Shown: positions 13,005 through 24,745 of the stretch, in pieces
Position numbering within the stretch: the first letter of the stretch is position 1
Layout of the letters: each line of letters opens with the position of its first letter
DNA from: Hyperoodon ampullatus
Taxonomy: Eukaryota > Chordata > Mammalia > Artiodactyla > Ziphiidae
Direction: 5' to 3'
NCBI GenBank assembly: GCA_949752795.1
Contig: OX457057.1
Span: 160,123,980-160,187,979 of the forward strand
DNA length: 64,000 nt
Made by a program: the position numbers and the translations under genes
Notes under the pieces: generated by a model
What the model was told of the DNA's origin: nothing
Seen by the model: the letters and a program-made list of their open reading frames with translations, nothing else
Database searches by the model: none

Positions 13005-13329
13005 GGAACTTCCCTGGTGACACTGTGGTTAAGAATACACCTGCAGGGGACACAGGTTCGAGCCCTGGTCCAGGAAGATCCCACATGCCGCGGAGCAACT
13101 AAGCCTGTGTGCCACAACTACTGAGCCCGCATGCCACAACTACTGAAGCCCATGCACCTAGAGCCCGTGCTCTGCAACAAGGGAAGCCACCACAATGAGA
13201 AGCCCACATACCACAACGAACAGCCCTGCTTGCTGCAACTAAAGAAATCCTGTGCACAGCAATGAAGACCCAACGTGGCCAAAAATAAAATAAAATAAAT
13301 AATTTGAAAAAATAAGAGTTTCTAGAAAA
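13005..13329 (+). mobile_element. CHR-type SINE, long-body subtype
   Basis: Begins ggaacttccctggtgac and has the longer body with repeated 'ccacaactactga' phrases and the 'gaagacccaac' end. The perfect target duplication aaaaagcataaccc is at 12991-13004 and 13330-13343. It carries the ggttcgagccc form of the B box. Confidence 0.92.
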
Positions 13330-14337
13330 AAAAAGCATAACCCAAGAGCATACGCCATCTAGAAGAAAGCAACATTAAATATAAAATCAAAGATAAGTTA
13401 AAACTAAAATGATGTTAAAAAGATATATGATGCAAATAATAACAAAAAGAAAACTGGAGTGCCTATGTCAATATCACAAGGAAGAGAGCCAAGGATAAAG
13501 AGCCACATTTCATAATGATAAAAGGGTCACTTTCTCAAGAAAACATAAGAGTCCCAATTCCTAAAAGCAGAGTTTTACAATACAGGAAGCAAAACACGAA
13601 CTGAAAGGAAAAAATGAACACATAATTATAAGTAGAAATTTCAACATGTTTCTCAATTGTCTTAATTTGAGAAATTAAGAAATTTGACAAACTTCTCAAT
13701 TTGTCTTAATTGACAAAATAAGTAGACTAAAAAAATTCAATAAAAATAACAGAGGACTTGACCAACACTTGAACCAACTTGAAATAACTGACATTTACAG
13801 AACATTCCACTCCACTCAGTAGCATGTACTCAGAGAACTTATAACGTTCTCTGACCCCAAAAAAATGAATAAATCAACAATAAAAAAATTAATTGGTAAA
13901 TGTCAAAATGTATTAAAATCAAACAAAATGCTTGAAAATAATCCATGGACCAAATAAAAATCATAACAATTTTTTAAATATCTTGAAATGAATGACAATG
14001 CAAACATATATATAAATATACGGCATGCAACTAAAACAGTGCTAATTGGGAAATTCCTAGTTTTAAACACTTATATTAGAGAAGAATAAAGGTATAAAAT
14101 AAATTATCTAAACTTTCACCTTAAGGAGCTAGAAAAAGAGCAAATTAAAACTAAACTAAGAAGGAGAAAAAGGAAATAATAAAAATAAAAGCAAAAACCA
14201 ATAGCATAGAAAATGGATAAAAATAGAGAAAAATCAATGAAAAAATGATTGTTTTAAAAGATCATTAGCAATAGCATCAATTAGCATGAAATATTCAGGG
14301 AGAATTTAAACAAAATATGTGCAAAACCTGAAAAATA

Positions 14338-14348
14338 AAAACATTTTT
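14338..14348. repeat. Left target-site duplication of AZIN1 retrocopy
   Basis: The word aaaacattttt is repeated at 18763-18773. With one extra base on the right side, the similarity extends to aata(c)aaaacattttt. The L1 sequence on the two sides joins correctly across it, which supports this as the insertion point. Confidence 0.7.
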
Positions 14349-16573
14349 TTAAGGAGGAATAAAAACATTTTACCTGTGTATTCAGAATCACACACAAGTT
14401 ACCTTTACAGTTCAATTTACTATATAGAAATCATTTGGGTTTTATAGTTTCAGTTAAATTCTGAACTGAGATTACAATATTGTTTTTTTTAAAAAAAAAA
14501 AGATTGTTACATTAATTCAGTATTTTAAGCTTACCAAATTGAAATACATAAGTTCAAACTTCAGATTTATGGCAAACAGTCTTCAAATACAACGCAGATA
14601 TTTCTTAAAGTTACCGTATCATTCACATGTTTTACTTGCAACTCAGAGCTGTTATACACAGAATAGCTCTCCTATAAATATGGCAAAATCGACATGCCAT
14701 GAAGCTCAAAGTTGTACAGTCAGGCCAATGACTAAAGTTGTACCATCTCTTAAAAGATTTGGCATTTCTGGACCAAAAAGCACAACAAGTAAAGAAGGTT
14801 AGGAACAATTTCTCCTCCTTATTACAGTTAAAAAAAGTTGCATGGTAGCTTGGAATTTTGCATAAAACCCCACATTACACCTTGGAAAAGTCCAAGGGTA
14901 GTTAGAACAATAGATTGGGGTCCTTTTTTTAAAATTAATAGAGCCCACAAAATTCAAATGGGAATTAATCAAATCAAAAATATTAAACACCTACTGGTTT
15001 AAGAGATTGAAATTCATTAGAGATTCATAACCAATTTCCTTCCACCTTGAAATCAAGGTGTAAAAACCAGCTATTAAGTGCATTCCAAACTTCTCCTATT
15101 AGCACAGGTAGAATTTTCTGTCCATTGGCACCAAAGTGAAGTCACATTTCCTCTTGGTAGACAGAAATTCCATATCTGAACACAGAGTAAGTTAGGAAAA
15201 AATGACCCCTGTTGTTTATTACTGTTGTGATTCTGAGATCTAGGATAACAAATATACTAGCAGTGAACAACGCAAATTCCTGGCAACAACTGTCAGGTTA
15301 GTGACTCTAACTCACTTCCCCCAATCACCATAAAATTTTAGTATGAAAAGAATTAAAACTACACTAAGTTGAACAAATAGGAAATAACAAGAAGCTAAGT
15401 GAATAGCTAAAACAAAACAAACCCTAAGTTTGAAATCACTGCAATGGAGAAATTGAAAATAGGTGTGCTTCACCACAACCCACCTCACAATTTTCAATTT
15501 AAATAATATTCTGTGCAAAGGAGCCTCAGGTTTCTGGATATAGATGTAGCCCTTCTTTAAGATTTAGTGCGCTGCAGAGTTTTCTGCAATTTTATTTCCC
15601 TCCCCCAAAGTTTATTCAAGGTACTTAAGAGAATCTTCCACTTCAGCCAAAAGATATGTGATTCAAAGATTTACTAAGGTACTCTATGCATTCTATCTGT
15701 ACAGAAACAGCTATTAATTATTACAATTGGTTTATGCAGGATTAACATTTTTGGTGTTAAAATTGTTAAATAAACATCATGCTTACTGCACATCAACTCT
15801 CCATAATGAATCTCAACTTCACAATGATTTACCAAACATTTTACCTAAATTACTAATTAAATAACTGAAAAATGTACTGAGCCAGACTAAACTTAAATGG
15901 GCTATAAAGGAAAATAACCTTCTAAACAGTCCATATACACATCTCTTTCGAAACTGCCTTTGCTAGCTAGCCCCTTTCCCAAAGTTTTAGCCTGAAAAAA
16001 CAGTAAAATCTACACAAAATTTTACTGCAATCATACAAGGGTAACACGAGGTCAAATACAACAAGTACTAGGATGCAATTTTACATTTATTAAACTACAG
16101 TTCAAAGCACAAATTTACACATTCTAAATACGCTAAACATATCTAATGAAGTCACACTGGTCTTCCACTGATATTTGATATATCTGGGTGAAAGACATTA
16201 ACTTTACAAGACTTTTTAACACAAATCCTTAGTATAAAAACTGTGTATTTGTATGTAAACGGTTTAACGAGGAACCCAATTAATGGGCTTCCATCTCCAC
16301 TAAGTCATCCATTTTGTTGCATATTTTATTTTAAACGCTTAAGGGGTAGAGCAAACTGGTAAGTCTAAATGTGGATACATTATCTTCATCTCAATTACCC
16401 CCAGTGCATTATAGATGAGAGCTAATTTTGTCTGGTCCCAAATAGCAATTACTAGTAGTTCTTGTTTCCAAGAGAATTAACTGAATAAGATTGTTCAAAT
16501 TTTTTCCACACTGGAATGTAGACCAGACGAGCATAACCTGCAACTTCAGATCTAGAAAAGCATTAATGCCTGC
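14349..16573 (-). pseudogene. AZIN1: 3'UTR part of AZIN1 processed pseudogene
   Basis: This 2.2-kb block lies between the retrocopy stop codon and the left target duplication, and so corresponds to the long AZIN1 3'UTR. It is free of other recognised repeats. Only a very short A tail (plus-strand T run at about 14344-14350, overlapping the duplication) remains, and I see no canonical AATAAA just before it. The assignment is by position; I cannot recite the AZIN1 3'UTR to prove it. Confidence 0.65.
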
Positions 16574-18169
16574 TTAAGCTTCAGTGGAAAAGCTGTCTTC
16601 TTGGCTCAACTGAATGCAAGAAGGTACAAAGAAGAAGTTCTTCATCATTGTGTCTGAAGTAATTCCAGAATCTTGCATCTCATACCAATCACTGTATGAC
16701 ATCATATAATAAATAGCTGGGGGCTTCCCTGGTAGCACAGTGGTTGAGAGTCCACCTGCCGATGCAGGGGACGCGAGTTCGTGCCCTGGTCCGGGAAGAT
16801 CCCACATGCCGCGGAGCAGCTGGGCCCGCGAGCCATGGCCGCTGAGCCTGCACGTCCGGAGCCTGTGCTCCACAACGGGAGAGGCCACAACAGTGCGAGG
16901 CCCGCGTACCGCAAAAAAAAAAATGAAAAAACTAAAAAATTTTCAAAATTAAAAATATAAATAAATAGCTGGCCTCTGAAAATCATTAAAAGCAGATGGT
17001 TCGTGAAAGAATCTGCTCCCATGTTATCAAAGATAAGCCAATCTCCCACATTCAGCTCAGGAAGAAGACAGTTTTCCACAATTTGATCAAGCTCGTCACA
17101 GGATGGACCCCAAAGGCTGCTTGTAAACAGAGGCTCATCTTCCTTGTATTTCTTGTGAACCTCTGGAATGGTATTTAAGTCCTCAGACAGTTTACTTGCA
17201 AAAGAACCATAAACCCCATCATTCATATAATACACGAAGGCTGGTTCATCACTTACGTTTTTTCCTACTCCAGAGGAAAACTTATTTTCAACAACTGTCT
17301 TTGCAATGATATTAACTGCAAGTGTAAATGCAGAAGACACAGAGTAGCTTCCGGGTTCAGAAATTATCTTAATGTCAGATCCTTCAGGAAAGTAGACATC
17401 CAACAAAGGGCTGATAACATGATTAGCCTCTTCCAATCGAAATTCGTTTCCTGTGAAGCCTCCACCAATGTCTAACATGTTCATTGTGAAGCCAAATTCT
17501 CCAGCCACATCAAATACACATCGAGCATCAGATAGAGCATGTACATATACTTGAGATTCTTTGCAAGCACTTGAAACATCAAATTTAACCCCAATAATTT
17601 GGACATCAAGTTCCTTATCACATTCCAAAAGATGCCTACAGGGCAGGCATCTTCAGGGTAGTGCCAAACTTTGTTACCCTCTTCACCTCCAATATTATCT
17701 TCTGTTGCGATATGTAGTAAGACCTTGGCATTTGGGTGATCATGTGCAATTTTCTTCAATTTGACTTCATTGTCACATGTCATGATATTCACTCCAACTT
17801 CTGCTGCATACTTTATCTGAGATGCTTGCAAGGACTTATGTAAATGACGTTTTCTGGAGATACACCCAATTCTTGCACTAAAGCCATTTCAGTTTTACTG
17901 GAACAAGCAAATCCAGTTCCAAGAGCTGCCAAAATCTCAAAGACAGCTGGAGTGGAGTTGCACTTTACCATGTAGAATGGCTTTATCTGAGCCACTATGT
18001 TCTGCCACTGACTGTGTTTCTTCACAATCTTTCCAAGATCTCCCACAAAAAATGCATTTTTCCCTGTCAGGGTATGTTCATAAACATAGTTATCAACAAC
18101 ATTTCCAAGGTTTGTTTCTTCATCCAACGGGCCAACGGAGTAGTTTGCATTGTCAATAAATCCTTTCAT
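16574..18169 (-). pseudogene. AZIN1: AZIN1 (antizyme inhibitor 1) processed pseudogene, coding part
   Basis: AZIN1 is a catalytically dead ornithine decarboxylase homologue that binds antizyme and so raises ODC levels and polyamine uptake. Here the coding region is intronless. Frames follow in order from the MKGFID start (18169): the N-terminal part with PFYMVKCN and GTGFACSSK; a middle part with SQIKYAA and [16 protein letters not shown]; then a C-terminal part with [25 protein letters not shown] and [12 protein letters not shown]. It ends in SWMQ-like C-terminal residues and a TAA at 16574-16576. Disruptions are about 4 bases lost near 17828, 2 lost near 17680, 7 gained near 17640, one codon missing, 1 base lost near 16995, and a SINE at 16721-16959. 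After removing the SINE and one target copy, 1344 nt remain; a 448-residue protein plus stop needs 1347, and these indels sum to -3. It cannot make a normal protein. Matching to AZIN1 over ODC1 is clear from residues. Confidence 0.95.
16721..16959 (+). mobile_element. CHR-type SINE inside the AZIN1 retrocopy
   Basis: Complete SINE starting gggcttccctggtagc, with an A-rich tail to 16959. The 13-bp target duplication aataaatagctgg is at 16708-16720 and 16960-16972. The duplicated target is itself AZIN1 coding sequence (the PAIYY codons in reverse), so the SINE came after the retrocopy. Confidence 0.95.
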
Positions 18170-18762
18170 CTCAGCCGTATTCCACAAAGCCGAAAGTCAT
18201 AAACCAGGAAAAACAAGAGACAGGCCACCAAGCCTTACAGCTGGGTCCTCAGAATATGCAGCAAAATGGACAAGTTAGGAGATGGAACCCCCCCCATCAT
18301 CATCTAGGTTCCCAAGGTGGCTCCGCGTTGAAGTCAAACTGCTCTCTATACAGCACTTCTCCTAGGCCCTCGGGGTAGTTGTATACTTGGTCAGAAAGTT
18401 CGTCGTGAGATAACGGCCCAAAGAGTCGGGTAAAGCGTCTTCTCTTTTTAGGCGGAATTTTAAAAGAGGGGTGTGGTTACCTTGAGCAGAAATACCCAAG
18501 GCGGCCTGGGCCATAGGCTGCGGGGACGACGTTGGGGGAAAAGCGCGGCACCGACGCCAGCTATGCAGCAGTGGCGGCGGCGGCCGAAGGAGAGAAACAG
18601 AACAACAGCGCGGGCAGAAGAAGAAAGGCGAGGGCTGGGCGCGGAGAGGATTCAGCCTCGTCACACCGCAGAGCAGAGAGCGAGAAAGGATGAGAAAAGG
18701 CAGAGAAGGCGAAAAAACGAAACACTGCAACCGAGTGAAGAGCCACAGAGTGTGGGGAATAC
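18170..18762 (-). pseudogene. AZIN1: 5'UTR part of AZIN1 processed pseudogene
   Basis: Upstream of the retrocopy start codon the sequence becomes GC-rich (about 18480-18660, with ggcggcggcggccgaagg), unlike the AT-rich L1 around it. It stops at the right target duplication. This fits a spliced 5'UTR from a CpG-island promoter, so the retrocopy is close to full length. Some first-exon sequence may even be promoter-like, but I see no evidence of activity. Confidence 0.75.
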
Positions 18763-18773
18763 AAAACATTTTT
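18763..18773. repeat. Right target-site duplication of AZIN1 retrocopy
   Basis: aaaacattttt, matching 14338-14348. L1 ORF2 sequence resumes immediately after it. Confidence 0.7.
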
Positions 18774-20437
18774 GAGTAAATTAAAGTAGAACTAAATAAT
18801 TGGAAAGATATCCGATATTCATAGATTGGAATTAACATCTTAAAAATACTGACTATTTTTAAGATGTTAATTCTCCTTAAATTGATATGTAGATCCAGAT
18901 TGGGATTCTGATGAAAATGCCAGCAGGCTCTCTTGCAGAACTTGACAAGTTGACTCTAAAATTGATATGTAACTTCAGAGAACTTAAAATATCCAAGACA
19001 ATTTTGAAAAAGAATTAGGTTGGAAAACTTAAAGTAAGGGATTTCAAGACTCACTGTAAAGCTACAGTAATCAAGACTGTGGTTTGGGTATAAGGATAAT
19101 CATATAAACCAACAGAATTGAATTGAGGGTCCAGAAATAGATCCATACTTACATGGGTCAGTTATCACTAATGACAGAAGTGTCAAGGGAATACAGTGGG
19201 GAAAAGAGAGTTGTTTCAACAAGTGCTACTGAAACAGCTGGATATTCATACAGAAAAGAATGAACCTCAACCCTTCCCTCACATCATATATATCAAAAAC
19301 TAACTTGATATGGCTCATACACTTAAATGCAAGAGCTAAAACTATGAAACTTCTAGAGGAAAAGATAGAGGAGAAAATTTTTGTGACCTTGGGATAGGCA
19401 AAGATTTCTAGGAGAGGATACAAAAAAGCATGAACCATTAAAAAATAAACTGATATTCATCAAAAATAAAAACTTCTGCTCTTCGAAAGACACCATCATA
19501 AAAATGAAAAGCCACACAAGAAAAAATTCACAATACATATGTGTGACAAAGGGCCAATATACAGAATATTTCAGGAATGTCTTCCAGCCAATAACGTCTT
19601 CCGACAAACAACCAATTTTTTAAATGGCAATATATTTGAACAGATACTTCACAAAATAAGATATAAAATCTCAAATATGTGAAAATATGTTTAACAGCAT
19701 TTATCTTAGAGAAAATTTAATTTAAAACTACAATGAGATACCGCTATACATCCATTAGAATGGCAAAAATTTTAAAGACTGACTATATTAGACCAACTAT
19801 ATTAGTTGTTAGGATATGGAGCAACAGAAATTCTCATACATGGATAGGGTTATATAGAATGTTTCAACCACTTTGGAAATAGTTTGGCAGTCTCTTAAAA
19901 AGTTAAACATACACTTATCTTATGACCCAGCAGTATTACTCTTAGATATTTATCCAAGAAAAATGAGAACATATTTCCACAAAAAGAGTTGTACATAAAT
20001 GGCCATAGCAATTTTATTTATAATAGCTCAAAACTGGAAACAAGCTAAATGTTGTAACAAGAGGCAAATGGATCAGCAAATTTTGGTATATCCATAAAAT
20101 GGAATATTGTTCAGCATTTTTTAAGAAACTATATGCTATATACAAAGTGGATAAACCTCAAAAACATTATGCTGAGCAAAAGAAGCCAGTCTCATAAGAA
20201 CACTTACTATTTCATTTATATAAAATTCTGTAAGAGGCAAATTTATGCCATATCTTTTGCCAATATTATGAATGATAGGAGTGTTGATTGCAAAGGAATA
20301 TGAGGGAATATTTCAGGGTTGTAGTAATGTTTTATATCCTGATTGTGGTGGTGTTTACATGTGTCAAAGTTCACCAGACTATACAGTTAAAATGGGTGCA
20401 TTTTACTTTATGCAAATTACACTTCAGTAAAGTTATT
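18774..20437 (+). mobile_element. Ancient degraded L1, 3' part
   Basis: Continues the L1 of 10560-14337. ORF2-derived sequence (ttggaaagatatccgatattc; a block resembling tggtgctgggaa-type L1 sequence; gttgtacataaatggc) runs down to an L1M-like 3' end near 20400-20437 (gggtgcattttactttatgc, cttcagtaaag). It has many stops, and no intact frame remains. Confidence 0.75.
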
Positions 20438-20822
20438 TCGTTTCTTTTTCAAACAACTGGTCTAAAGAACACACTCAGATTCTCTCAGACTAATATTCAG
20501 GACCCTCCACACTACTTTTCTACTCTTATTTCTCATACGCCTCAGATTCAATATTACCCTGAAATGCAAACAGGTTGGCTTTCAACCTCTCCTCCCCAAA
20601 CAAGACTACTCCTCACTCCTACTCTTAGCTTCCTTGGTCTACATATACCCTCTTCATTCTGCAGAGCCCAGACTTATGACCACCGCTTTCACAAAGCCTT
20701 CCTCTAGCTTGCTCTGATTTTTTTGATTCTTTGGTATTTATACCACTTATACTGTTAACGTTGTTCATTATCTGTTTTGTGTGTGTTCCTCTCATCTCCC
20801 AAGGCAAACTGTCACCCTTTGA
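20438..20822. other. Non-coding stretch
   Basis: No gene or definite repeat recognised. An open frame reaches into it from 20288 but reads partly through the L1 3' end and has no recognisable domain. Confidence 0.5.
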
Positions 20823-21440
20823 TATACAGTCAATTCTGGTTATTCTTGCTGGTTATGTTCCATATAGTTGCTGTAAACACTGAATTAGTGAATACTGAAG
20901 CATTGTTCCTAGGGAAAATACAGGGTTAGATTTTTGTGAGACTCTGGTCACAACATTTTCATCAACCAATCCATACGTAAGCTTGTTTTATGTGTGTTTC
21001 TGTTTAAAGACACATTATTTAATATATGTTCTTGATTCACTGAACTCAGCCAATAGCACTATATCTCATGACTGAATAAAGCTTATCTAACACACATATA
21101 TTTTCCCTAATGCACATCAAAGCTTTCTTGTGCTTTGGAACACTAGACAGCACTCCAGCACTACCCTTAGGGGCTATTTTAAATAGGGAAAGCACCAAGA
21201 AAAATGCAAAAACATGGCATTAAATGCATTGCACAAAGGACGCTTATTTAGAGTATGAGAGATAAAATAGAGCAACACCTTGTTCTGCCTCATCTGGGAA
21301 TGTGCATTTTGAGCAACTCAAATTTTCCCTGTACTACATATGTCCACAGATAACCATAAAAGAGCCATTGATTATGATTACAATAAATTTTAGCAAGTAA
21401 GCAAAGTCATAAATATGGAATCCATGAATAAGGAAGCTTG
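20823..21440 (+). mobile_element. DNA-transposon remnant, Tigger/MER6-like
   Basis: Starts near tatacagtcaattctggtt and has phrases of a common mammalian non-autonomous DNA transposon (ttgctgtaaacactgaatta, ttgttttatgtgtgtttctg, ctgaataaagcttatctaac). The right end near 21440 (ccatgaataaggaag) is a degraded inverse of the left. Family assignment from memory is tentative. Confidence 0.5.
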
Positions 21441-21897
21441 CCCATACTTCACAGCATCTTGTACAGTGCAAGACACTTAGCTGGCTTTCAATAATTAATT
21501 TATCCAGACAATTGGAAGGACAAACAGAAAGAACTAACTCATGACTTTACTTAAATCTCTATCAGGAACCCTTGTTTAAAATTCATTTTAGGAGCGTGTT
21601 GAAACTTGAAGACAAGTTCTCCAAAGTAAGATTTTGAGACTCTTGCAGAGACATATTGGGGGCCATTGCTAAGGAGAGGCTCGGGAAAATCTCATAGGGC
21701 CATCTGCTATTTGCAACATACATTAAAAAGAAGGGGTTTCTTGTTCTTTATTTGCAACCTAAAAGTTTTCTACTTCTGACTGAGGAGAATGGATAAAGGA
21801 AAAAAATTGATTGTCAGGTTTCTAAAGCAAAGTGATATTTCCCACCTTACTTTTTGAAGAGAAAACAGACTCTTTAATTTAGCCCATTAAAAGTTAC
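21441..21897. other. Non-coding stretch
   Basis: Nothing recognised apart from AT-rich sequence next to the L1 insertion site. Confidence 0.5.
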
Positions 21898-22911
21898 TTT
21901 CTAAGAATCAGTTGTGTTTCTATACACTAACAATCAAATATCTGAAAAAGAAATAAAGAAGACAATCCCATTTGCAATAGCCTCAAAAACAACAAAATAC
22001 TTAGAAATAAATTTAACCAAGGAGGTGAAAGATCTGTACACTAAAACCTATAAGACTTCTGTGAAAGAAATTGAAGAAGACACAATTAAATAGAAAGATA
22101 TCCCATGTTCGTGGGTTGGAAGAATTAGTATAGTTAAAATGTCCAGTCTACCCAAAGCCATCTGTAGATTCAGTGCAATCTCTATCAAAATTCCAATGGA
22201 ATTTTTCACAGAAATAGAAAAAAACGATCATAAAATTTGTCTGGAACCACAAAAGACCTTGAGTAGCCAACACAAGTCTGAGAAAGAACCCAGTAGGAGG
22301 CATCATGCTTCCTGATTTCAAACTATATTACAAAGGTTTAGTAATCAAAATAGTATGATATTGGCATAAAAAGAGACACATAGACAAATGGAACAGAACT
22401 GAGAGCCCAGAAATAAACCCTCACGTATATGGTCAACCAATATTTGACAAGGGAGCTAAAAATACTCAATGGGGAAAGGATAGTCTCTTCAATAAATGGT
22501 GCTGGGAAAATCGAATAATCACATGTAGAAGAATGAAATTGGACCCCTATGTTACACTATTCACAAAAATTAACTCAAATGAATTAAAGACTTACACATA
22601 AGACCTGAAAATGTGAAACTCCTAAAAGAATACACAGGGGGAAACCTCCTTAATATTGGTCTTGGCAACAATTTTTGGATATAACACCAAAAGCACAAGC
22701 AACAAAATCCAAAATAAATATGTGGGACTACATCAAACTAAAAAGCTTCTGCACAGCAGGAGAAACAATCAATAAAATTAAAAGGCAACCTACAGAATGG
22801 GAGAAAAATATTTGCAAATTAACCTGATAAAGGGTTAATATCCAAAATATATAAGAAAATCATACTCAATAGCAAAAGACCAAACAATCCTATTTTAAAA
22901 ATGGGCAGAGG

Positions 22912-23121
22912 GGGCTTCCCTGGTGGCGCAGTGGTTGGGAGTCCGCCTGCCGATGCAGGGGACACGGGTTCGTGCCCCGGTCCGGGAAGATCCCACATGC
23001 CGCGGAGCGGCTGGTCCCCTGAGCCATGGCCGCTGGGCCTGCGCGTACGGGGCCTGTGCTCCGCAACGGGAGAGGCAACAACAGTGAGAGGCCTGCCTAC
23101 CGCAAAAAAAAAAAAAAAAAA
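22912..23121 (+). mobile_element. CHR-type SINE, young subtype
   Basis: Full SINE with a pure A tail of about 24. The target duplication aaatgggcagagg sits just before it (22899-22911) and after the tail (ending 23136). It carries the ggttcgtgccc form of the B box. Confidence 0.95.
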
Positions 23122-23295
23122 AAAAATGGGCAGAGGACCTGGATAGAGACTTTTTCCAAAGAAGACACAAAAAGGCCAACACGTACATAAAAAGGTGCTC
23201 AACATCACTAATCATCAGGAAAATGCCAATCAAAACCACCATGAGCTATCACCTCACACCTGTTAGAATGGCTATCATCAAAAAGACAAGAGATA

Positions 23296-23537
23296 GGGCT
23301 TCCCTGGTGGCGCAGTGGTTGAGAGTCTGCCTGCCGATGCAGGGGACGCGGGTTCGTGCCCCGGTCCGGGAGGATCCCACGTGCCGTGGAGCGCCTGGGC
23401 CCTTGAGGATCCCACATGCCGTGGAGCGGCTGGGCCCATGAGCCATGGCTGCTGGGCCTGCGCGTCCGGAGCCTGTGCTCCACAACGGGAGAGGCCACAG
23501 CAGTGAGAGGCCCGCATACCGCAAAAAAAAAATAAAT
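23296..23537 (+). mobile_element. CHR-type SINE with internal 35-bp duplication
   Basis: Target duplication aaaagacaagagata at 23281-23295 and 23538-23552. Inside, the block starting gaggatcccac is tandemly repeated (23370-23404 and 23405-23439) with a few differences, making this copy longer than its relatives. Confidence 0.93.
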
Positions 23538-24424
23538 AAAAGACAAGAGATAAGTGCTGGCAAGGATGTGGAGAAAAGGGAAACCTTGTACACTGTGGGT
23601 AAGAATGTAAATTGGTGCAGCCACTGTGGAAAACAGTCTGGAGGTTCCTCAAAATATTAAAAATAGAACTACCATATGATCCACTAATCCCATTTCTGGG
23701 TATATATCCAAAAGAAATGAATTCAGGATCTCGAAGGTATATCTGTACTCCCATGTTCATTGCAGCACTATTCATAACAGCCCAAATATGGAAACAACCT
23801 ATGTGTTCACCGACAGATGAATGGATAAAGTTTTGATACACACACACACACACACACACATGCACACACACTCATGCACACAATGGGATATTATTTAGAC
23901 ATGAGAACAAAAGAAATTCTGCCATTTGCAGCAACATGGATGAATCTTGACAGCATTATTCTAAGTGAAATAGGCAGAAAGACAAAGACAAATACTGTAT
24001 GATACCAATTTACATGTAGAACCTAAAAAGCTGAACTCGTAGAAACAGAAAGTAGAATGGTGGTGGCCAGGGGCTAGAGTGTGGGGGAAATGGGGAGATG
24101 TTGGTCAGAGAACATGAGCTTCCAGTTATAAGAAGTAAATTCTGGGGGTCTAATGCACAGCATTGTGATTAAGGAACAGATCTTAAATGTTCTCACCACA
24201 AAAAAAGAAATGATAACTATGTGAGATGTTAGAGGTGTTAACTAACACTACTGTGGTAATCATTTCACAATACATAAGTGTATCAAATCAACATATTGTA
24301 TACCTTTAACTTATAGATGTTATATGTCAATAATATCTCAATAAAAGTGGAAAAAAATATTTCTAAGAATAACCTAGAAAAAGAGCAAAGAAAAAGTAAG
24401 AAGAGAACCAAGAATTCTTTTTAA

Positions 24425-24745
24425 GTTAAAATGCCCCATGTTGTCAGACACGTGGGAACATGAGCAATCTTGTACACTGCTAATGATAGTATAATTTGGT
24501 ACAAATTTTCTAGGAGGAGGTGGTTATTAATATATGTCAAGAGCCCTAAAAATCCTCCCTTCGCTGATCCAGTAATTCTACTCCTGGGAATTTATCCTAA
24601 GGAAATAATCCTAGATGCAGACTGGGATTTATATGCAATAATGTCCATGTAGTGTCATATAATAGAAGGACCTTGAAACAAACCAAAGGTCTCACAAAGG
24701 AGAAATGGTTCAATAAATAAATAATGGCATATCCACGTGTAGCTC
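24425..24745 (+). mobile_element. Old L1/HAL1-like fragment
   Basis: Contains a degraded ORF2-like C-terminal segment (VILLLGIYPKEI at about 24570-24610) and 'gaaatggttcaataaataa'. It is much older than the neighbouring L1. Confidence 0.55.

Larger units (their letters stand above)
10560..14337 (+). mobile_element. Ancient degraded L1, 5' and middle part
   Basis: AT-rich sequence recognisable as an old mammalian L1. Near 12230 the phrase about 'caatgcaagccagatgacaa' and the following block match the ORF1-ORF2 junction region of L1M elements. At about 14270-14337 ORF2 sequence is reached (caatagcatcaattagcatg). Two SINEs interrupt it (12016-12209 and 13005-13329), and the AZIN1 retrocopy splits it at 14338. 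Part of ORF2 seems deleted, because the sequence jumps from an early to a later ORF2 segment. The start is approximate. Confidence 0.65.
21909..24359 (+). mobile_element. 5'-truncated L1 carrying two SINEs
   Basis: Begins inside ORF2 and runs to the 3' end (aataaaagtgg and an A tail). An 11-bp target duplication tttctaagaat lies at 21898-21908 and 24360-24370. The ORF2 C-terminal motifs are visible at 23612-23836 ([25 protein letters not shown]). Two SINEs sit inside it. A (CA)n run occupies about 23837-23880. Confidence 0.9.

Noticed and set aside
16574..18169. Retrocopy might be ODC1 or AZIN2 instead
   Set aside because: Residues such as [36 protein letters not shown] and [20 protein letters not shown] match AZIN1 and not ODC1.
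18473..18775. 100-codon plus-strand frame rich in Arg
   Set aside because: It is the reverse of the GC-rich 5'UTR of the AZIN1 retrocopy.
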